Positions 53,931-64,000 of a DNA stretch of 64,000 nt are shown piece after piece. The notes under the pieces were generated by a model. It searched no databases and was not told the DNA's origin. It worked only from the letters and a program-made list of their open reading frames with translations. Origin of the DNA: Circinella umbellata (lineage: Eukaryota > Mucoromycota > Mucoromycetes > Mucorales > Lichtheimiaceae); contig JAIWNF010000033.1 of NCBI GenBank assembly GCA_025093555.1, forward strand, positions 372,001 to 436,000, read 5' to 3'. The number at the start of each line of letters is the position of its first letter. The stretch's first letter is position 1. The position numbers and the translations under genes are program-made.

Positions 53931-56900
53931 ACTTTATTTAGGAGTTTGAAGAAAAAGTACGGAATGAAAAAGCGAGAGAGAGAAAGAGCAAGAGATCCCC
54001 CTCTTTCTTTTTTTTTTTTACTATCATCCATATACACTATTTAGCGGGGAAATAGAATCAATTCATCAATTCAGTTTCACATGCTAAGTTGTAGCTGAGT
54101 GTGTCTGGGGTAGTATATATATATATATATTGTTACTTGACGCATTTCCCATAAAAAGATGATTTACCGATCACATGGTGCGACACATACAACTTTTTTT
54201 TTTTTTGTGGGGGAAAAAAGGGTACTTGAACAGAAAGGAAGAATGTCAATTTTATTGAGAATGTTTCTTATTTACTTATTTTTTTTCAAGAAGAGGGATC
54301 AATCATCCCTTTTGTCTCCTTTTTCTTTATGGGCCCCCTTTTTTTTCTATAAATGTATAAATTCTTTAAATGTTTGTATGCATCGTTATTATAAAGTTTT
54401 TTTTTTCTTCTTTAAAAATAAAAAGCAAAATTCGCAAGTCTTTAAAGGAAATATTTATAAAATACATTTTAAAAATAAAATTACTTGGTTTGTTGACGAT
54501 GAGGGTGATACAAGAACATATGCAATATGCAGGACCTGCAGCAATATTGCATTATATATGATAAATATAGAAAATAAAAAGTGTTGAATCGAAAATAAAA
54601 AAATAAAATGCACAGTTACTTGTTATATTTCTTTTTTTTCAATTAGATATAAAAATAACTATAAGTATTCATTCATCATGTTATCATTTATTTTTTGTCC
54701 ATTAAACTATGAACCAATACATCGTTCATTAGATCCAAAAACGTCATAAGTTTGTGTCAGGAGGGAAAAAGAACGTCAAGTCATTTCTGTGTGACCATGA
54801 GATATATTCTAAAAAGGAAATTTAAATCTTCATAAAAGATGTCATTGGCGTTTTATTTAGTTTTTTTCATGCGTGTTAACTCAATTGAATTCAGTCAAAT
54901 TTCACTTATCATAAAATATGTTTAATTCATTAGATTATGTCTTTTATAACTTATTATGATAACATTCAACTGTTTTTGTTTTGTTTTATTATCTCCCTTG
55001 ATGCAGGTATTTTGCATTGAAAAATAGTACATCTGCATAGCAAAAAATGATGTTATTTTCTTTTATAATATAAAAGTGTTGTTGTTGTCTCTATAATACA
55101 AATCGATACAACATCAAATATCCCTTGCTTTCTCCTTCGCTCTCTCTCTCTCTCTCTTGTTAACTCGTCTTCTCTTTACTAACCCCAAACCTTACATTGA
55201 TCACACCTGTTCTTTTCCCCTTTTTCTAGATATCATTTCACATCCCCCCAAAATAAATTACTAAAATGCTATTTATTTATTTAAGCAATAATAAAGTATA
55301 AAATATTCGCCTGACAAGGAGTGAAAACAAATAAACTAATAAATAAAAATACCATATTATATATATATATTTATTAATGATCTCATCATTTATATAAACT
55401 ACTCGCTGCTAATGTATAACAGTAAATTCTTTTATTTAAAAATTGGAGTCAATAAAAAAAACACTAGAACAACACGCGTTCTAGAAAGCTTTTGTATAAC
55501 GTATCCCCTATGTTAATCATTTTGTGTTACCTGCTTTTTATTTTATTTTATTCTTTTTAAAAAAGGAATATCATGAATGAAGAGAACGAACATAAGGACA
55601 TAGAGAAAGAGAAAAGCCCGTGCTGACGGCTAAGTAATTTATTTGCACGTATATATATATATATATATATAGAAAAATATTAAGAGGATAGTTATTATTA
55701 TATATAATTATAATAAAGTTACGTAAGATGTAAAATATACATAATAAGGATATAAAAAAAAAAGTTGTTTAATGTTTACTTTATATACATGGTTTGATAT
55801 GTTTATAATTATAATAATAAAGTTTCGGGTCAGCGCAAAAAAAAAAAAGAAGGGGTTATGAAAGGGAGTATGCATCAATTCGGATAATAGGGTAGCACTT
55901 TCACCGGATTACTACAGTAAAAGGAAAGAAATAGAAGGAGTGAGAGTAAAAAAAAAAAAATGAATAGGGGATATTTACTATCGTCAATAACACCAGGATG
56001 AAGAAAAAAAAAGAAGTAGAAACAACGACAACGTGTCGTTCTATTATGTTAACTAATTATTACGAATGACGCGCCGCTATTGTTAGATGTTGATATATTA
56101 AAATATGCTTCTTTGGTAACAATGATGATATTAACGAAATATGTGCTTTATAATTATAATAGTATTTATAAAGCGTCAGATGAATTGACAAAGTGTCGAT
56201 CTGCATTCATATCGCACAACATATATTCATTTATAACCCCTAGGTTTATATAAAGGTATTTGGCATATTTTTTTTTTGATTGTTGTTCAAAGTCAGTACA
56301 AATTTAATCGTTTATTTTGCATGCTCTTTCATTATTTTTTTTTATTTTTGTTCTCCAAGTATAAAAAAAAACCATAACTTGCAAAGGAAAGAAAAAGTAA
56401 AAGATATTACCAAAGTTGGTTTAAAAATTGTATAAGAAAGGAAAGGAAAAGGGGGTATTTGCAATGTACGCCCGTTTGAAGATTTGGCGGCAGGTGCATT
56501 TGAAGCTTGACAATCCAAAAGAAGTACCGATTCCAAAAATGGATTTATCAAACAACCAAAAGTAAAAAAGCACGCAGATCGTGTTATAATAAAGCATTTT
56601 GATGCTGCACTACCCCCTAATGGATGATGATTATTATGACCTGCGATACATCACTTTTTTTTTTCCTCTTCCTTATTTAACGGCTATTACTCGCTGCATT
56701 TCCCGCGTGTACCCCTTCGACTTTTTTTTTTTTTTATTTTTGCCGCAGCTTTTCTTTTTGCCCTATTTTATTCACCTTTTTTACATCCTTTCTTCTTTCC
56801 TCCCCCCCCTTCTCCTCTCTCTCCTTCCTCTCCGATCCCGTCCACCTTTCGTTCTTGTAACTGAAGATAAAAAGATAGTATAGTAGTCTTAAATCCCCCT

Positions 56901-57202
56901 GATAAAAAAAAATAACTTTTCAAAAAAAAAAAAAAAAAATCGTGGAGAATTATAAAAACTTTTCATTTCTTCTTTTCTTTTGTTTTTTTTTTCATGTATA
57001 TTTCTATTTAACATCTTTGTATTGTATTAGTAGCTCTAGTTTTTATTAATAGTTTTTTTTCTCTTTTCATTTTTTATTATATTACCTTTTTTTATAACAG
57101 TCGAGAAAAGAACAATCCAATTTCTTTTTATATTTTTATATTCTTTTTTTGTACATTATACTACACAACAATACAAACACAGAAAAATAATAATATACAA
57201 TC
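53931..57202. other. long AT-rich intergenic region
   Basis: About 3.3 kb with many homopolymer and AT runs, a CT run at 55138-55158, and an (AT)n run near 55651-55670. The last 300 bp are the likely promoter and leader of the Myb-like gene. Frames at 54159-54587 and 56599-56883 are dominated by Phe/Lys from T and A runs and are probably not genes. Confidence 0.5.
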
Positions 57203-58180
57203 ATGCCCGGTAAGTGCACTTTTTTAATATAAATTCGCATTATTTATATTTTTCCATATTATACTTATGCAAAAATCAAATTACACTGTATATCATTATT
57301 TTTAGGCGTCATGGATATTGAACACTTGTTATGTCAACCGACAACACCATCAACAACAACAGAAACAACAACAACGATGCATTTGGGTCCACCAAAACCT
57401 CAAGAGCCAGTGATTGATCGTATGCCAGTATATAGCTCACCTGAATATTACGGTTATTGTTCTCGCGATTATTGGAATCACAATAGCATGAGTGAACAGC
57501 AACATTATCATCATTATTATGACAGTAACGATAATAATCATCATGGTTTTAAGAGTTACCGTAGTAATAGCATGAGTAGCACCAATAGTATGCCACCTTC
57601 ACCACCATTACTTGTTCGAAGTCGAACAACAAGTGATGCCTCGTCACAAGCTTCAGCAAGTCCAAGAGAATGGGCATATCCTGCTACACCCAGAGACGAA
57701 GACAATACAATGGTACGATTGGGTTATGAGCCTTACTACCTTGTTTCTCAACAAACATCACCCAGTAGCAGTAGTTGCTATATCAACAGTAACCATAGTA
57801 AAAACCATAGTAACAATTATAATAATAATGTTATTCCTGATTCTCACGTACCCGTTGGTGGTGGTCGTTATCGTGCACCATCGCACGGTTCTTCAATTTC
57901 ATCGCGTCGATCGAGATCCACATCAGCATCATCTATCAATGCACCGGTGCAAACGCGTATGGCTTGGACACCCACAGAAGACGATCTACTTCAACAAGGT
58001 TATGATGAAGGTTTATCATGGGCGATGATCTCTGCAACTTATTTACCTCATCGTTCAAGAGGATGTTGTTGGGGACGATTCAAAACTTTACAAAGTAAGA
58101 ATTTAGTGGACCCAAAACGACAAAACGCGCGATTATTTCGACGACCGTGGAAAGCAGTGGATGGTGCAAAGCGTCAGTAA
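57203..58180 (+). CDS. Myb/SANT-like DNA-binding protein, Ser/Asn-rich
   Basis: The derived model joins 57203-57209 and 57306-58180 and gives 293 aa. The first exon is only ATG CCC G before a GTAAGT donor. The N-terminal 200 residues are low-complexity (Thr, His/Tyr, Asn/Ser) with proline-directed sites such as SPPL and TPRDE, typical of a fungal regulator. The C-terminus has one Myb-like unit at about residues 228-280: MAWTPTEDDLLQQGYDEGLSWAMI, YLPHRSRGCCWGRFKTL. This matches the spacing of the W-x18-20-W Myb/SANT helix set. Target genes are unknown. If the tiny first exon is wrong, the ATG at 57311 gives 289 aa. Confidence 0.8.
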
Positions 58181-59995
58181 CAACCGCCACATTAAATTTT
58201 TCTACTTTTTCTTTTATTACTATTACTACAGCAACAACAACAATAACAAAAACAAAAACAAAAATACACTTCTGAACATCAGCAGAAACAACAAACCCAT
58301 ACTTTCTTTTTTCTTATCACCTTTTTACATCGATACATGAAAAAACTCCCACTTTAAAAAAAAAAACAAAAAAAAACTATACACCAATCACCCCCGCTCT
58401 CACTTTTTTGACCAACTACATCCAACACTAACCCCCACTTTATTCTATTATCTCCCCTCGGTACAAAGAGGCACATATTTTTCATTACCTTTTCCGTTAT
58501 TTTATCCATTTTTGTCCTAACTTATGCAGTATTGACACCACTTATTATTTTATTATACTCTTACCCATTCTATATCTATTATTCGAAACTCTCATTTTAT
58601 GCCAGGTGCATTAAGTGTCGTATATATCCCGTTCCTTTCATTTTATGTTATATGCTTTCTTTACCCTTTTTTTATATTATATTATCTTATTTTGTACAGC
58701 AGCAGCAACAACAACAACTCTAAATAAGCAGGCAGCAGCAGCCTTCTTCTTTCTTTATGTTATTATATCCCTCACCATATCATTCCTTAAACATTCATAT
58801 TTTATTTTTATTCAGCTCAACTTCTTTCTGTATGTGGGCAAAAAAAAAAAGAGAGAGAGACACTTTAAACAAGACCCCTGCATTGGTTTAGTTTTTTATA
58901 GTCTCTCTTTTCTTTGCCTGCATCAATTCTTCTTTTTTTTTTTTACCTTGATTTAGCCAAATTTTCATTTTTTGGGCAAAAAAAAAAAAAAAAGTCTTCT
59001 CTTTTCCCCTTTTTTTTTCAGCCAGATTTTTTATACTTTTTTCTCACATATATACATATCGTTTTTTTTTCTTTCTTATCATTTACGGGTGTTCGTGGCC
59101 CTAAAAGATATTTTATATTTTCCAAAAAAAGAGAAAGATGCAACAAATTTTTTGCTTTTATATATTATAAATATTATTTAGTTTCATTATTATTATTATT
59201 ATATCTTCTACCAAAAAAATAAAAATAAAAATCTCGTCTTTTTTCTTTTTAACTCTTTTTTTTTTTGGGGGGGGGGAGAGAGAGTAAGAGGAGGGAGGTT
59301 TTTGAATTGATCAAAGTCTATTATTAATGATGGTTTTTGCGTATTTATTCTTTCCATTAAAAATATAAAAGAGAAAGGAGGAAGGAAAAAAAGATGGGGG
59401 GTGGGAAAGTGAAAGGATGTAATTATATGCATGTACTTCGACATGGTTATATGCTAAATAATGGTACACAACTCAGTACAGGAGCATGTCATGTACAGCT
59501 CACATGTAAATTTTCTTTTTAGCATTAGGAGGTTATATTTGATACAATCAAAGGAGAAAAGGGACACCTTTTAAGAGAGGAAAAAGAAAAAGTGAAAGTT
59601 TTTGTTGTTATATGTAGGATACGATATTAATGGTGACAATGTTTTCTTTTTGTTGTAAAACTTTTCTTAATAAACTAGAAAATGAGGGGAACTGCGTAAT
59701 TTTTTCTTTCTTTTTGCTAACCGATCCACTAGATCTAGGAGGTGCATTAGAGAGAGAGAGAGAGATAGAAATAGGAGGGGATCCAAAAAAGATAAAATAA
59801 AATAAAAATATCCAACATAGAAAAAAGAAGAAAAAATACGGGGGACATATGATAGAAATACACTTGACAACTCGGGTATAGCATTTGTAAACAATCGATC
59901 AATCAAAAAATACACCCTTTTTTTTTCTTTTTTTAATAAAACACGTTGTTATTTTACATTACTAAACTTAGTAAAACCATAAGATGTGATCTTTT
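58181..59995. other. 3' region of the Myb-like gene and AT-rich spacer
   Basis: Low-complexity DNA: CAA/AAC repeats to 58265, T runs near 58931 and 59010, a G run at 59266-59276, and GA repeats at 59751-59768. No gene is recognised; long open frames here are Phe/Tyr/Lys-biased. Confidence 0.5.
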
Positions 59996-61091
59996 TTAAT
60001 CATTTCCAATAAGAATATTATTACCAAATGTTTTACCAGTTGATAAATCAATATCATCTTTTGGTACAATAGGTAATTCACCTAATATAAAATCAATGAA
60101 CTTTGAAATGATCCATTCATCATCGTCATCATTGGCTGATTCATCTTCTAATTTTTTCAGTTGTTCATTTGCATAATCCTTCGGAACAATGCCGGCGTCT
60201 CGTCGTATCGTCAGTAAAATGCGGACAACTTCACGTACAAACTCCGGGTGACCTTGTACCGTGATGCATTGGTTATCGTCTGATAAAAGTGAATGAATGG
60301 GTGTATGTGGTGCAGTGGTTGCCAAACTATGGAACCCTGGAGGTAAGCTATTGACATGATCTTGATGAACTTGATTCACTCTCTAAAAGAAAAATAGTAT
60401 TATATACCATTAAAATTGTAACTTAGCAATCATGCATCATTACACACTTTTCTCTTTTTTTTCCTACTTATTTCCATGGCAACCAAAAAAAAAAAATCTT
60501 TATTACCGTAAATGTCTTGTCAGTACGTAAATAATGTTTCCCTATGGGTGTCAAATACACTGGTACCAACCCAAACTAAATAGATGTACATACATATATA
60601 CTCAGTAAAGTGAATAGATAATGTTTTTTCTTTCCTTTTCGTTCCATTCCTTTTCTTTTTTTTTCTCTTTTTACCTCCCAACCATTAGGATTCTTTTCAC
60701 ACGATCCACCGCACGCACGAGCAATAATCTGATGACCAAAGCAGACCCCAACCAACTTGACTTGAGAACGATAAGGTTCAGCACGCAGCTTATGTACAAA
60801 CTGAATAAGTTTTAAAATCCATGGCTCATCCATATAGGCAGAAGAAGCAGAACCCGAAATGACAATGCCGTCAAATGTATGATTATCTGCTAGATCGCGT
60901 AAATCGGGATATTCTTGTTTATGAACAACATCAAAATACTGCCATGTGATTTCTACCTTGTTCTTCAATTCATTCCTGTTTGCTCTTGAAAACACATTGG
61001 TAAACATGTTAGGGTAATCTCCATATTTTTCTAAAACTTCAGGTTTCGGTGTATCACACACCAAAAGAGCAAGATTCAACTTTTTTGACAT
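59996..61091 (-). CDS. class I glutamine amidotransferase-like protein
   Basis: Single-domain GATase1 enzyme related to the glutaminase part of GMP synthase. The start is MSKKLNLALLVCDTPKPEVL at 61091. The nucleophile motif is GVCFGHQIIA and the His-Glu of the triad is in QGHPEF, so the catalytic set is present. FDGIVISGSASSAY is the conserved oxyanion-side loop. A middle exon encodes FGLVPVYLTPIGKHYL, and the last exon (59996 to about 60382) starts RVNQVHQDHV. The C-terminal 50 residues are acidic and family-specific. There is no synthetase domain, so it is a stand-alone hydrolase or amidotransferase with unknown acceptor. Three exons. Confidence 0.88.
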
Positions 61092-61280
61092 TATAATAAT
61101 TAATGGTTAATTTCTTTCTTTGGGAAATGGAATAGAATGAGAGAAAAGAAAAATACGTTTCTCCAAGTTGTATAATGCTAAAATGTTAAATTTCTTTTTC
61201 CGACCCAAAGAAGAAAAAAAAAAATTGCATGAATCAGAGGTGAGGATGACCCAATCACCGAAAAATATAATTGTTTTTTT

Positions 61281-63394
61281 TTAAATTTTAGAAAATATAT
61301 TATTGGTTTTGACATATTTAATAATAACTAATACAATAGCGCCTGCAAAATAACCAATGCCTGTAAATATTTCATAACTTAAATAAGGTCTTGCATGAAG
61401 TGTTTGTTCAAACGTGGATGAAACATTTGGACCAAACATGGATATGACGGTGATCAATAGGAAAAGGGATAATCCTGATTCAAAATTTTTTGCACCAGTA
61501 ATGACAAATGTAACTGATGATGCTATTGAATGGGGAGGTAAAGGAATATATATTAGTATGTGTTAGGTTACTTAACTCACTTCACTACCAAGCATAGATA
61601 TGTATAGTAATACCCATTAACCACTTACTTAATGCAATAAAAGCTCCTCCAAAGAATCCAACTAATATACAAAATACAATTAAGGTACTAAAACTGTCAG
61701 CAGCAACCCAAATAGTACAGCTTAACGCAGATAATGTACTATACAAAATCATTGTGTTGAGATGACCTATCCTGTCAGCGGCCACTCTAAAGATATACAA
61801 ATCCGAATATATATAAATATATCAGTAAATCGACATTACAGTTTCTTGTAAATAAATAAATATAATTGGTATATTTACCCTGATATGAGATTACCAACAA
61901 AACTCATCCCAGAAACGATTGATATTAATGCTGATCCTTGTGATGATGAAAGACCCAAGTATGTTGCATGCGCTGTATATATATATATAAAAATAAGATC
62001 AATAAACCAATCAATTAATCAACATAATAATACTTTGAATACTCTTCTGTCCCCCCCCCCACACACACCGACTTTTCTCTTTTTTCTTAAAACATCATTA
62101 CATACATGGAAGATAGAAATACGGTACATAATATGCAGCTTCCATAAAAATATCAGCGATGCACCATAATACGAAACTTGGATCCTTCATTATTTTGAAA
62201 TCAAAAATCTCTTTCAACTCTACTTTTGATTCGTTTTGTTCTTTGTTTTCTGATTTTCTTTCACGAACAAATAAACACGCAGTTAAACCTAATATAAGAA
62301 CTATAAACCCTTGTACTCGATATGACCTATTATAGTTAGTTAAATGAAATAGAAGAAGAATTAATGTATAAATATATCAGTCATCTGATGAGCATGAATA
62401 CAAGGAATTGTAATAATAATAAATCATTGAGTATACAACATACCATGTACTACCAAAATAACTATTCATTATATTCATAATAAATGGTAATGAAAATGCA
62501 CCAATACAAGTTCCTGTTGATGAAATAGCTAAAGCAATCCCTCTTCGTTTACTGAACCATTGAGGTATGATACTTAATGCAACGTAAAATGCAAAGGAGG
62601 CTCCCATGCCGAATAAAACACCTCGTGTTAAATATAGATGCCAAATCTCTGTAGCCCAACTTGCTGCCTCCAAACCAACTGTACATAATACAACGGCTAA
62701 TAGCATAATATTCCGTAAACTTGTTATTGCTGATAATAATCTTGCCACTGGACCTAATCCATTCAATAAAACATTGGATATGGTACCCACAAATGAAATT
62801 TGAACAACCGCGTTTGGAAATTCGTGATGTGCATGAAATTCTTGCATTACGCCTAATTGATAAAAATATTTAGTAAATTTGGATAAACTTTATTACCCAA
62901 AATGAAAGAAATAATGTTCTGTTTTTATTTACCCCTATAAATAAATAATTTTTTGATTAATTTGCATAATTATAAAAAAAAAAAAAGTTCAAGTAAGATG
63001 CGTTGATTAACAATAATACTAACCAAGATTCTGAAATGCCTACGGATATAAACTGTAAAAGAAAGCCCACACATACAATCATCCACCCATATCCTCCATC
63101 TATCTGTTCGTCATAATCTTTATTTCGTACACGCTGGATTTCCAGTAATGGTCGAGTTTCTGTTTATTCTTTTGTATTTTAGTTCTTTTTCTTATCAACA
63201 CAAATAAAGGGTTCATGCGACATATCTTTTTTGCATTCAAAAATTAGTATAGAAAGAGAAAACGAACCTTCAGTTGTGTATTCATAAAGAGCTTCATCAT
63301 CAGTATAATTATTAGTGGGTATATTACATAATGAATCCATTGAGGAATACGAATTCTTTATGCTGGTATCCTTCTTTGTCAAGTTATTCGACAT
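61281..63394 (-). CDS. MFS transporter, monocarboxylate transporter (MCT)-like
   Basis: Membrane transporter of the major facilitator superfamily, MCT family. The N-terminal cytosolic segment (MSNNLTKKDTSIKNSYSSMDS) leads to DGGYGWMIVCVGFL, the family's TM1 signature [DE]G[GS]xGW. About 12 hydrophobic segments can be read across at least seven exons, including FGMGASFAFYVALSIIPQWF with the KRRGIALAI loop (TM4-5 region) and SGRVAADRIGHLNTM (TM8-9 loop). The protein ends KYVKTNNIFSKI with stop at 61281-61283. Substrate is not predictable; monocarboxylates, or riboflavin and other small acids as in fungal MCH proteins, are possible. The next gene upstream on the strand is a close paralogue. Confidence 0.88.
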
Positions 63395-63754
63395 TAAATT
63401 AAAATAATAATAATAATAGGAATAATTAAATAGAAAAAAGAAAAGAAAAAAAAGGCGTAATAAGTAAAAAAAAAAAAATTATAACAAAAAGTCAGATGTA
63501 GATAAACATGTTGTTTAAGCGCAGATCTAAAATGATTACCAAATCATCCAGTTCCGCACAACCATTTTTAGTAATTCCAATCAAGTTATCGTATGACAAC
63601 TTTATCTCAGTTATGCGGGAAAATAGCTACATAAAAAAAAGCAGTAACAAAGTATCACCCTTTTTTTTTATATAATATGTTATTTATTTTATGAATATAC
63701 AACAAACAAATACAATGTAATGCAAAAAAAAAAAGTATTAATAATAAAGTTTTT
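63395..63754. other. spacer between tandem transporters
   Basis: 360 bp of AT-rich DNA serving as promoter of the downstream transporter and 3' UTR of the upstream one. Nothing else is seen. Confidence 0.55.
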
Positions 63755-64000
63755 CTACACTATTTTCAAGAAACGCTTGTCTATCATTAATTTAACTGCC
63801 AACATGAATATAACACCCACTGCGTAACCAAATCCTGTAAATAGTTCGTAACTAAGGAATGGTTTCCATGCTGTTGCTAGTTCCAAAGATGCTGCAGCAG
63901 TAGGTCCTAACATACAAACAACTGTAACTACTAGAAATGCTGAAAATGCCGATTGGAGTTGATCAATGCCTACAACGACGGCAGTAACAGCTGATACTAT
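63755..64000 (-). CDS. MFS transporter, MCT-like, partial (3' end)
   Basis: Only the last exon is in the window; the gene continues past 64000. Reading the minus strand it ends LSYELFTGFGYAVGVIFMLAV, then KLMIDKRFLKIV and stop at 63755-63757. This aligns closely with the C-terminus of the neighbour (LSYEIFTGIGYFAGAIVLVI), so the two are tandem duplicates in the same orientation. Confidence 0.85.
   Translation of the reverse strand: MVSAVTAVVVGIDQLQSAFSAFLVVTVVCMLGPTAAASLELATAWKPFLSYELFTGFGYAVGVIFMLAVKLMIDKRFLKIV

Noticed and set aside
54159..54587. 142-codon plus-strand frame with a CRTC motif
   Set aside because: Mostly Phe/Lys from homopolymer runs; no family resemblance and no supporting context.
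56599..56883. 94-codon Phe/Leu/Pro-rich frame
   Set aside because: Pyrimidine-rich leader DNA of the Myb-like gene gives this composition by chance.
58615..59222. Several overlapping Phe-rich frames
   Set aside because: T-run DNA in the 3' region; frames overlap each other and have no conserved features.

Overview
This window is nuclear DNA from an AT-rich, compact fungal genome, most likely from an early-diverging lineage (Mucoromycota, probably Mucorales). The evidence is many short GT-AG introns of roughly 50-120 nt, strongly AT-rich intergenic DNA with long A/T runs, Asn/Ser/Gln-rich microsatellite-coded tracts, an RNAi-type RNA-dependent RNA polymerase, an MT-A70 adenine methyltransferase of the type linked to DNA 6mA in early-diverging fungi, and a UPF1 that keeps an SQ-rich tail. 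The lineage call is an inference from gene content. No sequence search was possible.

Layout. 0-4 kb: malate dehydrogenase with a peroxisomal C-terminus (+), then the CAF1/POP2 deadenylase (-). 4-7.2 kb: a GATA zinc-finger protein (-). 8-9.4 kb: a decayed Tc1/mariner-type (DD34E) transposase in a gene-poor stretch. 11.3-19 kb: RNA-dependent RNA polymerase and PIF1-type helicase, head-to-tail (+). 19-25.2 kb: a PX-domain sorting nexin (Vps17-like) and an eight-bladed F-box/WD40 protein (Cdc4/FBXW7-like), both (-). 25.2-28.4 kb: AT-rich DNA with decayed coding fragments. 28.5-38.1 kb: acid sphingomyelinase, Rrp9 (U3 snoRNP) and UPF1, all (-). 39.4-45 kb: CCZ1 (+) converging with a Myb/SANT plus MT-A70 methyltransferase (-), with 33 bp between their stop codons. 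46-50 kb: DEAH helicase DHX16/Prp2 (-). 50.5-51.4 kb: a small KPWE-motif protein resembling the peroxin PEX39 (+). 51.4-57.2 kb: mostly gene-poor, with one small predicted membrane protein (-). 57.2-58.2 kb: a Ser/Asn-rich Myb-like protein (+). 60-64 kb: a class I glutamine amidotransferase (-) and a tandem pair of MCT-like MFS transporters (-), the second cut by the window edge.

The genes do not form an operon or cluster; this is ordinary housekeeping chromosome. Three themes recur. RNA metabolism is represented by CAF1, RdRP, UPF1, Rrp9 and DHX16. Genome maintenance and epigenetics are represented by PIF1 and the MT-A70 protein. Peroxisome or membrane traffic is represented by the SKL-ended MDH, the PEX39-like protein, the sorting nexin and CCZ1. 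The most interesting items are the Myb/SANT-MT-A70 architecture, the PEX39-like KPWE protein, an 8-nt micro-exon in MDH, the SQ-rich UPF1 tail and the RdRP. Exon coordinates marked as derived were worked out by hand from splice signals and reading-frame continuity.
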